NCBI GenBank assembly: GCA_017416705.1
Contig: JAFQBG010000010.1
Span: forward strand, 62,001 to 126,000
Direction of reading: 5' to 3'
Origin: Bacteroidaceae bacterium
Lineage (GTDB): Bacteria; Bacteroidota; Bacteroidia; Bacteroidales; Bacteroidaceae
Length of the DNA: 64,000 bases
Position 1 is the stretch's first letter. Each line of letters opens with the position of its first letter. The position numbers and the translations under genes are program-made. Positions 44,697 to 54,469 of the stretch are shown one piece after another. The notes under the pieces are model-generated. The model saw only the letters and a list, made by a program, of their open reading frames with translations, searched no databases and had not been told where the DNA came from.

Positions 44697-46019
44697 ATGA
44701 ACATCAAATCGCAATTGAAATTAGTTGCAGCCCTACTGTTTTTTACAACAGCTGCACATGCACAAGAGGAGATGCCCACCATGCATCTGACGCTTGACAA
44801 AGCCATTGAGTTGGCACTTGCCGACAACCCCACAATAAAAGTTGCCGAACAAGAAATTGAATTGAAAGAAGTTGCAAAAAAAGAGGCATGGCAATCCTTA
44901 TTACCCACAGTAAGCATCGACGGCAGTATCAACTACACCATAAAAGCCGCCGAGATGAAATTGGGTGAAAACACGTTCAAGATGGGTAAAGACGACTCCA
45001 ACACATGGAACGGAGCATTAAATGTATCATTGCCCATATATGCACCCGCGGCATACCGCACCATAACAATGAGCAAAAAAGACATAGAACTTGCCGTAGA
45101 GAAAAGCCGCGGTTCCAAAATAGAAATGGTAAATCAGGTGACAAAGGCATTCTACCAATTAATGTTGGCACAAGACTCACACAACGTGCTCATGGAAAAC
45201 TATAAACTTGCCGAAAGCAACTACAACATAGTGAAAGCAAAGTTCGAGCAAGGCAGCGTGAGCGAATATGACAAAATAAGTTCCGAGGTGCAGATGCGTA
45301 GCGCATGGCCCAACGTCGTAAGTGGCGAGAACGCAGTGAAACTGGCAAAATTGCAGTTAAAAGTGCTCATGGGCATAACAGCCGACGTCGATATCGTCAT
45401 AGACGACAAGCTCACAAACTACGAGAACGAGATGAGCCAAGCAAGCATAAATGAACAAAGCATAGCATTGGACAACAACAGCACACTGCGTCAGATAGAC
45501 CTTAACGGCGAATTATTGATGCAAACACGAAAAATGCTGAAAACAAATTTCCAACCAACTATAATGCTATCGGGCAGCTACCAATACCAGTCACTGTATA
45601 ACAACAATTTCAAGGTGGCACAATACGATTGGGCAAAAAGTTCCTCATTGGTATTGTCGGTCAGCATACCGCTGTTCAAAGCAAGCAATTTCACCAAGCT
45701 GAAAAGCAACAAAATACAACAGCGACAGCTTGCCGAAAATCGTCTGAACACAGAACGCATGCTCAAAATGCAGGCACAAAGCTACATCGACAACATGAAA
45801 GCAAGTGCCGAGCAGCTGCAATCGAACAAAGAGGCCGTCGAGCTTGCTCAAAAAGGGTTGGAGATAAGCCAAAAAAGATACGACGTGGGCAAAGGAACTA
45901 TCTTAGAGCTCAACAACTCGCAAGTATCGCTCACAAACGTACAGCTGACATATAACAATTCGATATACGACTACTTGGTTGCTAAATCGGAGTTGAAAAC
46001 AGTATTAGGACAAGAATAA
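44697..46019 (+). CDS. TolC-family outer-membrane efflux channel
   Basis: This 440-residue protein has a signal peptide (KLVAALLFFTTAAHAQ). The mature part has the two duplicated outer-membrane efflux repeats (first DKAIELALADNPTIKVAEQE, second FQPTIMLSGSYQYQS) with long helical hairpins (SNKEAVELAQKGLEISQKRY and VGKGTILELNNSQVSL). It supplies the outer-membrane duct for the RND pump encoded two genes downstream. It lies 12 bases after tetR. Confidence 0.92.
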   Translation: MNIKSQLKLVAALLFFTTAAHAQEEMPTMHLTLDKAIELALADNPTIKVAEQEIELKEVAKKEAWQSLLPTVSIDGSINYTIKAAEMKLGENTFKMGKDDSNTWNGALNVSLPIYAPAAYRTITMSKKDIELAVEKSRGSKIEMVNQVTKAFYQLMLAQDSHNVLMENYKLAESNYNIVKAKFEQGSVSEYDKISSEVQMRSAWPNVVSGENAVKLAKLQLKVLMGITADVDIVIDDKLTNYENEMSQASINEQSIALDNNSTLRQIDLNGELLMQTRKMLKTNFQPTIMLSGSYQYQSLYNNNFKVAQYDWAKSSSLVLSVSIPLFKASNFTKLKSNKIQQRQLAENRLNTERMLKMQAQSYIDNMKASAEQLQSNKEAVELAQKGLEISQKRYDVGKGTILELNNSQVSLTNVQLTYNNSIYDYLVAKSELKTVLGQE

Positions 46020-46036
46020 AAAAAATAAATATCATT

Positions 46037-47053
46037 ATGAAAAGAAATCTGACATTCTTAGCAATCATTGCCGCAGCCATGCTTACATCGTGCGGCAGCA
46101 AGCAACAAGAGACAACCGTTGCACAGGAAGAGACCGCAAAGCCCAACGTGAAAGTAACCACTGTGACAGTCCAAGACGTTGCACAACTTGGTAAATTCGC
46201 CACCACCGTCGAGGCCGATGTAAAAAACAATATAATCCCCAATTCGCCCCTGCGCATCGACAAGATATATGTCGAGGTTGGTGACAATGTAACAAAAGGC
46301 CAAAAACTTGTTCAGCTCGATGCCAGCAATTTGGAGCAGCTGACACTGCAAGTCGAGAACCAACGCACCGAGTTCAACCGCGTAGCCGAACTATACAAGG
46401 TGGGAGGAGCATCAAAAGCCGAGTACGACAACGCAAAGACATCGCTCGAAGTAAACGAAAAGGCACTTAAAAACCGTTTGGAGAACACACTGCTTGTAAG
46501 CCCCATAAACGGAGTGGTATCGGCAAGAAACTACGACAACGGCGACATGTACGGCGGACAACCCATATTGGTTATAGAACAAATAACACCCGTAAAAATG
46601 AAGGTGAACGTGAGCGAGAAATACTATACAAAAGTAAAAAAAGGCGCAAAAGTATCACTTAAATTCGAAACATACGGCGACGAAGAGTTCGAAGGCAAGG
46701 TGAACATTGTTTACCCCACAATAGACGCATCCACACACACATTCCCCGTAGAAATAACACTGGCAAACAGCGACCGCCGCGTACGTCCGGGCATGTACGG
46801 CCATGCCACCATTAATTTTGGCACCGAGAAACACGTCGTTGTACCCGACGCAGCAGTTATTAAACAAGCCGGCAGTGGCGACTACTACATATACACTTAT
46901 GCCGATGGTAAAGTAAGCTACGACAAAATACAGATTGGTAACCGTTTAGGCGACAAGTACGAACTTATTTCGGGAGTAGCCTCGGGCACCAAGGTTGTAG
47001 TAGCAGGACAGACCGCACTTAACAACGGCATGGAGGTTAACGTAATTGAATAA
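46037..47053 (+). CDS. RND periplasmic adaptor (membrane fusion lipoprotein)
   Basis: This is a 338-residue adaptor. The lipoprotein signal ends AAAMLTSCGSK. Then come a barrel-sandwich half (RIDKIYVEVGDNVTKGQKLV), a short helical hairpin (QVENQRTEFNRVAELYKVGG), the second lipoyl half (VSPINGVVSARNYDNGDMYG), a beta-barrel domain and a membrane-proximal C-terminus (SGTKVVVAGQTALNNGMEVN). It joins the TolC-like channel and the RND permease. Spacing and order are those of a classical tripartite operon. Confidence 0.93.
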   Translation: MKRNLTFLAIIAAAMLTSCGSKQQETTVAQEETAKPNVKVTTVTVQDVAQLGKFATTVEADVKNNIIPNSPLRIDKIYVEVGDNVTKGQKLVQLDASNLEQLTLQVENQRTEFNRVAELYKVGGASKAEYDNAKTSLEVNEKALKNRLENTLLVSPINGVVSARNYDNGDMYGGQPILVIEQITPVKMKVNVSEKYYTKVKKGAKVSLKFETYGDEEFEGKVNIVYPTIDASTHTFPVEITLANSDRRVRPGMYGHATINFGTEKHVVVPDAAVIKQAGSGDYYIYTYADGKVSYDKIQIGNRLGDKYELISGVASGTKVVVAGQTALNNGMEVNVIE

Positions 47054-47084
47054 TTGATATACACAAACTATAAAATAATAAGCT

Positions 47085-50000
47085 ATGAGTTTATATGAAG
47101 GAGCAGTTAAACGCCCGATAATGACAGCGTTATGTTTTGTAGCCGTTGTCGTATTCGGTATATTCTCGTTTTTGAAGCTGCCAATAGACCTATTCCCCGA
47201 TATCGAGACCAACACCCTTATGGTATTCACCTACTACACCGGTGCAAGTGCCTCGGATATAGAAAATAACGTAACACGCCCACTCGAAAATACACTAAAC
47301 TCGGTAGAGCATCTGAAACATATCACATCCGACTCGCGCGAGAACGTGTCGGTGGTGACATTGGAGTTTGAGTATGGCTACGACATAGACGACCTGACGA
47401 ACGATGTCCGAGACAAGCTCGACATGATAACATCGTCGTTGCCCGATGGCGCCGACAACCCCATCATATTCAAATTCTCGGCCGACATGATACCTATTCT
47501 CATGCTATCGGTAAAAGCCGAAGAGAGCCAAGCCGCATTGTACAAGATACTTGACGACAATGTAGCGAACCCTCTTGCACGTATCGACGGTGTAGGAACA
47601 GTATCCATTTCGGGTGCCCCCGAACGCGAGATTAACATATACATGGACCCCGTCAAGATGGAGGCATACAACATACCCATCGAGACCGTCAGCTCCATTA
47701 TATCGTCCGAGAACAGAAACATGCCCGGTGGTACATTTGACATAGGTAGCAACACCTATTCATTGCGTGTCGAGGGCGAGTTCAGCAGTCCGCAAGAAAT
47801 GTTGGACCTTGTTGTCGGCTCGCACAACGGTGCCAATGTATATCTGCGCGACATTGCACGCATTGTCGATAGCACTCAGGAGCGTGCACAAGAGGCATTC
47901 ACCGATGGTCAAAAAGGAGCCATGATTATTGTGCAGAAACAGAGCGGTGGCAACTCGGTTGCCATAGCCAACGCAGTACGTGCCGAACTACCCAAATTGC
48001 AAAAACGCCTACCCTCGGATGTCGAGCTCGGTATAATTGTTGATACTTCGGACAATATCAAGGACACAGTAGCCACACTTACCGAAACCATTGTATATGC
48101 ACTTATATTCGTTATGCTGGTGGTATTTATATTCCTTGGACGTTGGAGAGCAACCGTCATTGTAGGTATCACCATACCATTCTCACTTATAGCATCGTTC
48201 ATCTACCTGCTTATAACAGATGGTTCGCTGAACATCATATCGCTATCGTGTCTTAGTATAGCCATTGGTAACGTTGTGGACGACGCCATTGTGGTATTGG
48301 AGAACGTCACCACACACATAGAACGTGGTTCAAGCCCCAAAAGCGCGGCTATTCATGGAACAAACGAGGTTGCCATCTCGGTTGTAGCATCGACCCTCAC
48401 AATGCTTGCAGTGTTCTTCCCGCTGACAATGGTCACCGGTATGGCAGGTATCTTGTTCGAGCAGTTAGGTTGGATGATGTGTATAATCATGGTGGTATCG
48501 ACCGTTGCGGCGCTTACCCTCATCCCCATGCTATGCTCCAACATGTTGCGTTTGCAAAAGAAACAAAGCAAAGCATTTAAAATATTCTACACCCCCATAG
48601 CGCGTTCGCTCGACAAATTGGACGATTGGTATGCCAAACGAATTAACTGGGCCGTACGCCACCGTCTCACAGTGCTTTTGGGCTGTTTTGCGCTGTTCGC
48701 AGTCAGCCTGTTATGTACAAAAGGCATTAAGAGCGAGTTCTTCCCATCGCAGGACAACGGCCGCGTGGCAGCCACCATCGAACTGCCCATAGGCTCGCGC
48801 GTGGAACGTTCAAAAGAGGTTGCTTTGAGCCTTACCAACACATGGAAAGAGCGTTACGGCAAGGATATGAAGGTATGTAACTTCCGCGTAGGCCAAGCCG
48901 ACGAGAACAACGTGTTTGCATCGCTCAGCGACAATGGTTCGCACATAATCAGTTTCAATATTAGTTTTGTGACACTTGACAAGCGCGATATAAGCCTTGC
49001 CGAGATTTGCGACCAGATGCGTGCCGATATCAAGAAAATTCCCGAGATTGCACGTAGCAACGTACAGCTGGGAGGAGGTAGAAGCGGTATGGGAGGACAA
49101 ACTATGGCTACATTCGAGATTTACGGATACGACTTTGAGATAACCGACCGCCTGTCGAAGGAACTTGCCGACTCGTTGCGTGCTTGGAACAAAGTGACAC
49201 AGGTGAATATAAGCCGTAGCGACTACCAGCCCGAATACAACGTTGACTTCGACCGCGAGAAGCTTGCCATGCACGGACTGAACCTGAGTACAGCAGCCAC
49301 CTACCTGCGCAACCGTTATAACGGTTCGTTGGCGACATATTTCCGCGAGGATGGCGACGAGTACGATGTAAAAGTAAGATACGAGCCCGCAAGCCGTACA
49401 AGCGTCGAGGACATAGAAAATATAGTAATCTATTCGGGTAGCGGCAAGCCGGTGCGCATAAAAGAGCTTGGCAAGGTGGTACAACGCGACCTTCCCCCTA
49501 CCATCGAGCGCAAAGACCGCGAACGTATTGTAACAGTAGATGCTGTATTGGCAGCCGGAACAGCGCTTAGCGACGGTGTCAACTATGGTTATGAGATTAT
49601 AAACAAAATGAACATACCAAGCGGCTACGCCATTGATGTTGCCGGTTCATACGAGGACCAACAAGACACAAACAAGGATATGGGTATGCTGGCTTTCCTC
49701 ATCATAATATTGGTATTCATTGTTATGGCAGCACAGTTCGAGTCGCTCACCTACCCCTTCATCATAATGTTCTCGGTACCGTTTGCATTGAGCGGTGTAT
49801 TGTTGGCACTGTTCATCACCGGCACCAACATGAACGTCATGTCCATCCTTGGTTCTATCATGCTTATTGGTATCGTGGTGAAGAACGGTATCGTACTCAT
49901 CGACTACACCATGCTGTTGCGTGAACGCGGTTTAGGCCTCATCCCCGCAACCATACGTGCTGCACGAAGCCGTTTGCGTCCTATTCTTATGACAACCGCC

Positions 50001-50258
50001 ACCACCATTTTGGGTATGGTGCCTTTGGCAGTCAGTCAGGGTGTAGGTGCCGAAATGTGGCGTCCCATGGGTATAGCCGTTATCGGTGGTCTCACCATAT
50101 CGACCATAATGACACTGACATACACCCCCGTTATGTTCTGCGTGTTCGGAGGCAACGGCATAAGACGTCGTCGCAAACAGCTGAAAGCAAAACGCGAACT
50201 CGAAGCATATTGGAACGAGCACAAAAACGACGAAATGCTCATAAGTGCAAAGAAATAA
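47085..50258 (+). CDS. RND efflux permease (AcrB/MexB superfamily)
   Basis: This 1,057-residue inner-membrane pump has 12 predicted helices and two large periplasmic loops. Recognisable segments are VFTYYTGASASDIENNVTRP (N-terminal porter region), SIAIGNVVDDAIVVLENVTT in helix 4 with the Asp pair of the proton relay, GIVVKNGIVLIDYTMLLRER in helix 10, and TTILGMVPLAVSQGVGAEMW in helix 11-12. The length is normal. It would export drugs, bile salts or other amphiphiles by proton antiport. Substrate cannot be predicted. Confidence 0.95.
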   Translation: MSLYEGAVKRPIMTALCFVAVVVFGIFSFLKLPIDLFPDIETNTLMVFTYYTGASASDIENNVTRPLENTLNSVEHLKHITSDSRENVSVVTLEFEYGYDIDDLTNDVRDKLDMITSSLPDGADNPIIFKFSADMIPILMLSVKAEESQAALYKILDDNVANPLARIDGVGTVSISGAPEREINIYMDPVKMEAYNIPIETVSSIISSENRNMPGGTFDIGSNTYSLRVEGEFSSPQEMLDLVVGSHNGANVYLRDIARIVDSTQERAQEAFTDGQKGAMIIVQKQSGGNSVAIANAVRAELPKLQKRLPSDVELGIIVDTSDNIKDTVATLTETIVYALIFVMLVVFIFLGRWRATVIVGITIPFSLIASFIYLLITDGSLNIISLSCLSIAIGNVVDDAIVVLENVTTHIERGSSPKSAAIHGTNEVAISVVASTLTMLAVFFPLTMVTGMAGILFEQLGWMMCIIMVVSTVAALTLIPMLCSNMLRLQKKQSKAFKIFYTPIARSLDKLDDWYAKRINWAVRHRLTVLLGCFALFAVSLLCTKGIKSEFFPSQDNGRVAATIELPIGSRVERSKEVALSLTNTWKERYGKDMKVCNFRVGQADENNVFASLSDNGSHIISFNISFVTLDKRDISLAEICDQMRADIKKIPEIARSNVQLGGGRSGMGGQTMATFEIYGYDFEITDRLSKELADSLRAWNKVTQVNISRSDYQPEYNVDFDREKLAMHGLNLSTAATYLRNRYNGSLATYFREDGDEYDVKVRYEPASRTSVEDIENIVIYSGSGKPVRIKELGKVVQRDLPPTIERKDRERIVTVDAVLAAGTALSDGVNYGYEIINKMNIPSGYAIDVAGSYEDQQDTNKDMGMLAFLIIILVFIVMAAQFESLTYPFIIMFSVPFALSGVLLALFITGTNMNVMSILGSIMLIGIVVKNGIVLIDYTMLLRERGLGLIPATIRAARSRLRPILMTTATTILGMVPLAVSQGVGAEMWRPMGIAVIGGLTISTIMTLTYTPVMFCVFGGNGIRRRRKQLKAKRELEAYWNEHKNDEMLISAKK

Positions 50259-50270
50259 TATAACAAACAC

Positions 50271-50298
50271 CCTCCTCGGCTGTTAAAGGCCGGGGAGG
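50271..50298 (+). promoter_or_regulatory. Intercistronic hairpin between the RND permease and PG0541-type genes
   Basis: CCTCCTCGGC (50271-50280) pairs with GCCGGGGAGG (50289-50298), with one G-U pair and an 8-base loop. No U-tract follows. It may be a processing or stabilising structure that adjusts the level of the downstream small gene. Confidence 0.5.
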
Positions 50299-50315
50299 TA
50301 TAAACAGAAACAGAT

Positions 50316-50609
50316 ATGAAAGGAGTATTTATAGCCTTTGATCAGGCACAAAAAGACGCTATAATAGAGGCACTCGACCACTTGAACTGTCGCGGTTTCT
50401 CGTTATTCGAGCAAATGCAAGGACGTGGCAGCAAAACAGGCGACCCGCATTATGGTACTCACGCATGGGCGTCGATGAATTCAGGTATAATAACAATTGT
50501 CGAAGACAACATAGTAGATAGTTTATTGGCCTCACTAAAAAAAATTGACGAAAACGCCCCGATGCTTGGTGTAAGAGCATTTGTGTGGAACATAGAAAAA
50601 TGTTATTGA
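50316..50609 (+). CDS. PG0541-family transporter-associated protein
   Basis: This is a 97-residue cytoplasmic protein. The central LFEQMQGRGSKTGDPHYGTH and AWASMNSGIITIVEDNIVDSLLASLKKI show the pattern of the PG0541 family, which is found in Bacteroidota directly after RND pump genes. The glycine-rich TGDPHYG loop and the alternating beta-alpha pattern suggest a PII-like ferredoxin fold, so a nucleotide- or ligand-sensing role is conceivable but unproven. It is the last gene of the efflux operon, just ahead of the terminator. Confidence 0.82.
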   Translation: MKGVFIAFDQAQKDAIIEALDHLNCRGFSLFEQMQGRGSKTGDPHYGTHAWASMNSGIITIVEDNIVDSLLASLKKIDENAPMLGVRAFVWNIEKCY

Positions 50610-50655
50610 TAATTTTATAAGATATTTATATAGAATGTAAGCACACCCTATATAA

Positions 50656-50701
50656 ATATATAAATCCCTGCCACATAGCTATGTGGCAGGGATTTATATA
50701 T
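50656..50701. terminator. Perfect 46-base palindrome, bidirectional terminator
   Basis: The 46 bases are a continuous perfect palindrome with its centre between 50678 and 50679. It lies between the efflux operon and a convergent minus-strand gene and is AT-rich at both ends, so it can terminate both transcripts. Confidence 0.85.
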
Positions 50702-50719
50702 CCTAATAATAGCAGTAAG

Positions 50720-52267
50720 CTATTTAAACATTCGCAGACAATTGTCGTTTGGTCTTCTTATGCGCAGTATGCGGGCAAGTTCGGGGGAAAGAACGTTTGC
50801 CACCGTCATATCCTCGATGACAACAGGTGTCACTCCACCGCCATATATAATCATGGGGAAGAAAACCGAACTGCGACGCACCAAATTCGATGCAGCAGAG
50901 ACATCTTTTGCCATTTTCCAGCCGGGCATCAGGCGCAACCATATATCACCGGAGCAATTGGCGTTATAGCCATTCTTCACATACTGCATTTCGGGGCTCA
51001 ACAACCCGCCCAAACGATAAATGGTAAAAACATCCTCTACGCCCTCAACCGATTTCAGAAACTCGACGGCATGCGATATTACATCGAGTTTATCGAGTTT
51101 CATTGTCTCGATGAGACGTCTGTTCATGTATAATTGTGAATTATGATACCCATCGACATATGTTCCCTTGCCGAATATGGCACTTAAATAGACGTTAAGC
51201 AATGCCGACACCCTATCCAGATGTATTTCGCCCGAAGGCAAGCGGTATCGGGCCTCATCGCCGTCGCCCTCGACGACATAGCCTGTGGACGATAGCGAAA
51301 CAAGTACATTGTCAAGCCCTATGCGGCGGTCTATTTCGTCAAGCAGCTCGCCTATGTTCACATCGAGACGGGTGTAGATATCCTGTACCTCGATGGGACG
51401 GTCCTCCATAGGCTGTTCGTTGTAGTTACCAGCGTAATAGGTGACCGAGAGGAAATCGGCAATATCATCAAGCCCCATATCGCCGCTACGCAAACAGGCT
51501 ATCGCCATTTCGTTTATCTCCTCGTTCATACATGCGCTTGTTTTGTAAAGACGCACGTCATTACTGCCATTAAATGAGTAGTTAAAGGCTTTTGGAGCCT
51601 TATCGCCATAGTTATTATACATTTCGGTGGGATAGAACGGTTGCCAACTGCGCGATTTGCCCACGATGGTTTTGTTCATATCGGCAGCCCACGATGGGAA
51701 CAGGCCGTAGTACGACGAACTGCACCAATATCCGGTGTCGTTGTTTTTCCATAACACGACATCGGCTGCATGGCCACCTGCCATTACAGCCACATCGCAA
51801 TCGGGGGCTATTGCACATATTTGCGATTTGCCACGTGTGGCACGTTTCATTTCGTCGGTGAGTGTCAACGATTTAAGTTTTATTGGCGAGACGGCATCGT
51901 TGGTGTACAGGCCTTTATACTTGCTGTCGTCGGTGCAATTTACCAAACGCAACGAAGAGCGGTCGAGCCAGCGACTGCCTACTATTCCGTTGACATAGGG
52001 GTTTGTTCCCGTCATGACAGTGGCTGTGGCCGATGCCCGGTCTATCTGTTCAAAGGCATAGTAGGCGTTGGAATAGACGCGTCCACCCGACATGAGTCGT
52101 TTGAAGCCTTTTTGCGTGTACAGATTTTCAAATTCGTAAAGGAAATCGCTACGCAACTGATCGACGTTTATAGCCAAAACCAATCTGATTTTTTTGTCGT
52201 CATCCTGCGACAAGACAATGTGGGGCAACAGCAATGCCGCCACCATAAGAATTAATCTAATGCGCAT
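50720..52267 (-). CDS. Alkaline-phosphatase-fold protein lacking the usual active-site residues
   Basis: This 515-residue protein has a signal peptide (MRIRLILMVAALLLPHIVLSQ). The fold of the PafA-like phosphatase/phosphodiesterase family is recognisable: NVDQLRSDFLYEF (Asp36 at a metal position), TATVMTGTNPYVNGIVGSRW and YTRLDVNIGELLDEIDRRIG. However, the region around the nucleophile reads EQIDRASATATVMTG with no Thr/Ser where expected. The usual SxDHG metal motif reads SLSSTGYVVE, and the DYxGH metal motif reads TYYAGNYNE. It therefore looks like a catalytically dead homologue that may bind or scaffold. It overlaps the end of the DUF4105 gene by 16 bases, so the two are translated together. 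Confidence 0.75.
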   Translation of the reverse strand: MRIRLILMVAALLLPHIVLSQDDDKKIRLVLAINVDQLRSDFLYEFENLYTQKGFKRLMSGGRVYSNAYYAFEQIDRASATATVMTGTNPYVNGIVGSRWLDRSSLRLVNCTDDSKYKGLYTNDAVSPIKLKSLTLTDEMKRATRGKSQICAIAPDCDVAVMAGGHAADVVLWKNNDTGYWCSSSYYGLFPSWAADMNKTIVGKSRSWQPFYPTEMYNNYGDKAPKAFNYSFNGSNDVRLYKTSACMNEEINEMAIACLRSGDMGLDDIADFLSVTYYAGNYNEQPMEDRPIEVQDIYTRLDVNIGELLDEIDRRIGLDNVLVSLSSTGYVVEGDGDEARYRLPSGEIHLDRVSALLNVYLSAIFGKGTYVDGYHNSQLYMNRRLIETMKLDKLDVISHAVEFLKSVEGVEDVFTIYRLGGLLSPEMQYVKNGYNANCSGDIWLRLMPGWKMAKDVSAASNLVRRSSVFFPMIIYGGGVTPVVIEDMTVANVLSPELARILRIRRPNDNCLRMFK

Positions 52268-53430
52268 ATATCGTTTTTATATATGTGAAATAATGAACGT
52301 ATAATCAAAGCCATGGCACATGGATATATTGCCGTTGGAAAACTCTGAGGCAAAAAAGGCGACAGAACAACGAACAACGACACCATGAATATTTGAACCC
52401 ACATAATTTGGGGTGTCTTATGTTTTTTTATTTTGTAAATCAGCAGTGGCAACAAGAACAGCGGCAGCGGATTGAGCCACATGAGCAACCAATTGGAATC
52501 GACCGCCGGATGTTGCGAGAATAGGGCCATAAAAAGCAATACAGCCCCTGCCGTTCCTTGCACGCCCATTAGCAGAATATCCCATAAGAAGTATGTTTTT
52601 TTCGAACGTCGTTCGCACAACATCACCACAAATGTAAACATCAAGAGCAACAACGAGGCGTTGAACGGCGTCAGATTGTTTTTGCCCGGTGTTTTCTCGC
52701 ACGCTTGCAACAGTTCATACTCGCCACGCAAAAGCGGCAAGGTATCGGAGTTTGTTATAATATGCGCCGAACGAATATCCTGTTGCAGAAGCAACGGGGC
52801 AAACTGCGCTCCATCCCTACCCGCTTTTTTATCGGCCGAAGCCCCCAAGAGCAAATCCATGCCGAAACGATACCACAAATTATCGGCAGTGTGGTTGTGG
52901 ATTATATCGCGAAACGTATATTCCTGCCATGGCGACGACTGAGTGTAGCCTATACGTGCATTGGCTCCCAGGGCATCGAAAACCTTGTCGCGTGCTTTTG
53001 TGGTACAGTTGTTGAACAGGAAATTATATCTGTACTTCCTGTTTTGCGGTGCAAGATTTTGCATAAGGTCGGAAAAAAGCCTTTTTTTCTGCAAAGAATC
53101 GAGGTTCAGAATTTGTCGGGTGACAGAAGAGCCACGCATGGCATAGCTTGCGAGGAATGTATCGTAGTCTGTGACACCAAGGATATAATCGGTTTCGCCA
53201 AGCACAAAACGCCAAATAAAATTGGGCTCCTCAAAACTGAAAAGACCATAGTTGAACACCAAGTCCACCCCTTTCTCGTGGTCGGTATATTGCAGCGCGG
53301 TGTGTCCGAACAGTTCATACACCTGCTCGCCCGGCGAGCAGGTGAGAATACTCACCTCGCACGATTCATCGGCATGGGAAATATTTAATGCCGCAAACAA
53401 ACATATTATAAATGATAAAAATCGTTTCAT
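52252..53430 (-). CDS. DUF4105 (Lnb N-terminal-like) membrane protein
   Basis: This is a 392-residue protein. A signal peptide (MKRFLSFIICLFAALNISHA) is followed by a periplasmic DUF4105 domain (about 20-175) with CSPGEQVYELFGHTALQYTD and YRYNFLFNNCTTKARDKVFD. The conserved His and Cys suggest a papain-like hydrolase site, as proposed for the family. The C-terminal 150 residues hold about four to five membrane helices (LFMALFSQHPAVDSNWLLMW, LFLLPLLIYKIKK). It is co-transcribed with the phosphatase-like gene, possibly in an envelope function. The role is unknown. Confidence 0.85.
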   Translation of the reverse strand: MKRFLSFIICLFAALNISHADESCEVSILTCSPGEQVYELFGHTALQYTDHEKGVDLVFNYGLFSFEEPNFIWRFVLGETDYILGVTDYDTFLASYAMRGSSVTRQILNLDSLQKKRLFSDLMQNLAPQNRKYRYNFLFNNCTTKARDKVFDALGANARIGYTQSSPWQEYTFRDIIHNHTADNLWYRFGMDLLLGASADKKAGRDGAQFAPLLLQQDIRSAHIITNSDTLPLLRGEYELLQACEKTPGKNNLTPFNASLLLLMFTFVVMLCERRSKKTYFLWDILLMGVQGTAGAVLLFMALFSQHPAVDSNWLLMWLNPLPLFLLPLLIYKIKKHKTPQIMWVQIFMVSLFVVLSPFLPQSFPTAIYPCAMALIIRSLFHIYKNDICALD

Positions 53431-53744
53431 CGTCTTGTCGGTTCATTCTTTTTGCTCAACAAAAAATTGGCAATATAAATTCAAGTAGATTATAAGCCAC
53501 AAAAATACAACATTATTTTATAAACAGCTTCTAAAAACTTGCTTAAATTTAGGGAGTCGCGGCAAGAACAAGCAGCAGAAAGCAACTACAACGGGATTAA
53601 GCCATACATGAAGGCTCATAAACAAAAGAATAACGAGGAAATAATATATTTTAAACTGTTTCTTACTATAAAAGTGTCGCTAATTTGTCGTAAATACGAA
53701 TATTTTGCGCTATCTTTGCAGCCAAGTTGCAAAAAAAGCACATT
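53431..53744 (+). promoter_or_regulatory. Intergenic region with the coaX promoter
   Basis: The only clear signal is TATCTTTG at 53711-53718, a perfect -7 element followed by C, with a TTTG at 53684-53687 (spacer 23, longer than usual). The predicted start of transcription, near 53725, supports the GTG at 53745 as the coaX start. Nothing else is seen in these 314 AT-rich bases. Confidence 0.55.
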
Positions 53745-54467
53745 GTGAATCTTATAATTGACATTGGAAATAACAGTGCAAAGTTTTTCCTTTTCAGTGG
53801 AAACAGTATAATTCTTCATGGCAGGAAAAACAACACTTCGTTTCATTTCGTGCAAGAACTTTCTGCATCGTACAATGTGGAAAGTATTATCGTATCGTCG
53901 GTAATAGGGATTGACGATGAACAAAAAAGCATCATAGATGCAGCAGCGACACGTGTTATTTGGTTGAGCAAAGACACCCCTGTGCCTATTAAATCGGAAT
54001 ATCGCACGCCGAACACATTGGGCAGCGACCGTTTGGCAGCAGCCATTGGAGCCATGTGCGAGGCACCCGGGCGCAATATCCTGATAATAGATGCGGGCAG
54101 TGCCATAACCATCGACTTTGTTGACTCCGGTGGCACATTCCGCGGAGGCAACATATCACCGGGAATAAAAATGCGTCTTGCGGCACTGCATAGCTTCACC
54201 AACCGACTGCCATCTGTCGAGAAAGAGGGCGAGACACCGGCATTGGGCTACGACACAGATACGGCAATTCGCAGCGGAGTCATACATGGCATTTGTCATG
54301 AAATTGACGGGTATATAACAGATTTTAAGAACAAATTTCCCGACCTTTTGGTTTTTTTAACGGGCGGAGACGAAAAAACATTGATTAATAAGATAAAAAG
54401 TCACATCTTTGCAGACAGATTTCTTGTTGCAAAGGGATTGAACAGAATTTTAGAGAACATAAGCTGA
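53745..54467 (+). CDS. coaX: Type III pantothenate kinase
   Basis: This is a 240-residue kinase that starts coenzyme A synthesis by phosphorylating pantothenate. The N-terminus MNLIIDIGNNSAKFFLFSGN is the ATPase (ASKHA) phosphate-1 motif. LGSDRLAAAIGA and DAGSAITIDFVDSGGTFRGG are the family's pantothenate and metal motifs, and FLTGGDEKTLINK is the adenosine motif. I choose the GTG at 53745 because the protein then begins exactly at the conserved NLIIDIGN. The upstream in-frame TTG at 53727 lies almost on the predicted transcription start. Confidence 0.93.
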   Translation: MNLIIDIGNNSAKFFLFSGNSIILHGRKNNTSFHFVQELSASYNVESIIVSSVIGIDDEQKSIIDAAATRVIWLSKDTPVPIKSEYRTPNTLGSDRLAAAIGAMCEAPGRNILIIDAGSAITIDFVDSGGTFRGGNISPGIKMRLAALHSFTNRLPSVEKEGETPALGYDTDTAIRSGVIHGICHEIDGYITDFKNKFPDLLVFLTGGDEKTLINKIKSHIFADRFLVAKGLNRILENIS

Positions 54468-54469
54468 AT

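Noticed and set aside
53727-53744. TTG start for coaX giving six extra residues
   Set aside because: It lies at the predicted transcription start, and the conserved N-terminus begins at the GTG at 53745.
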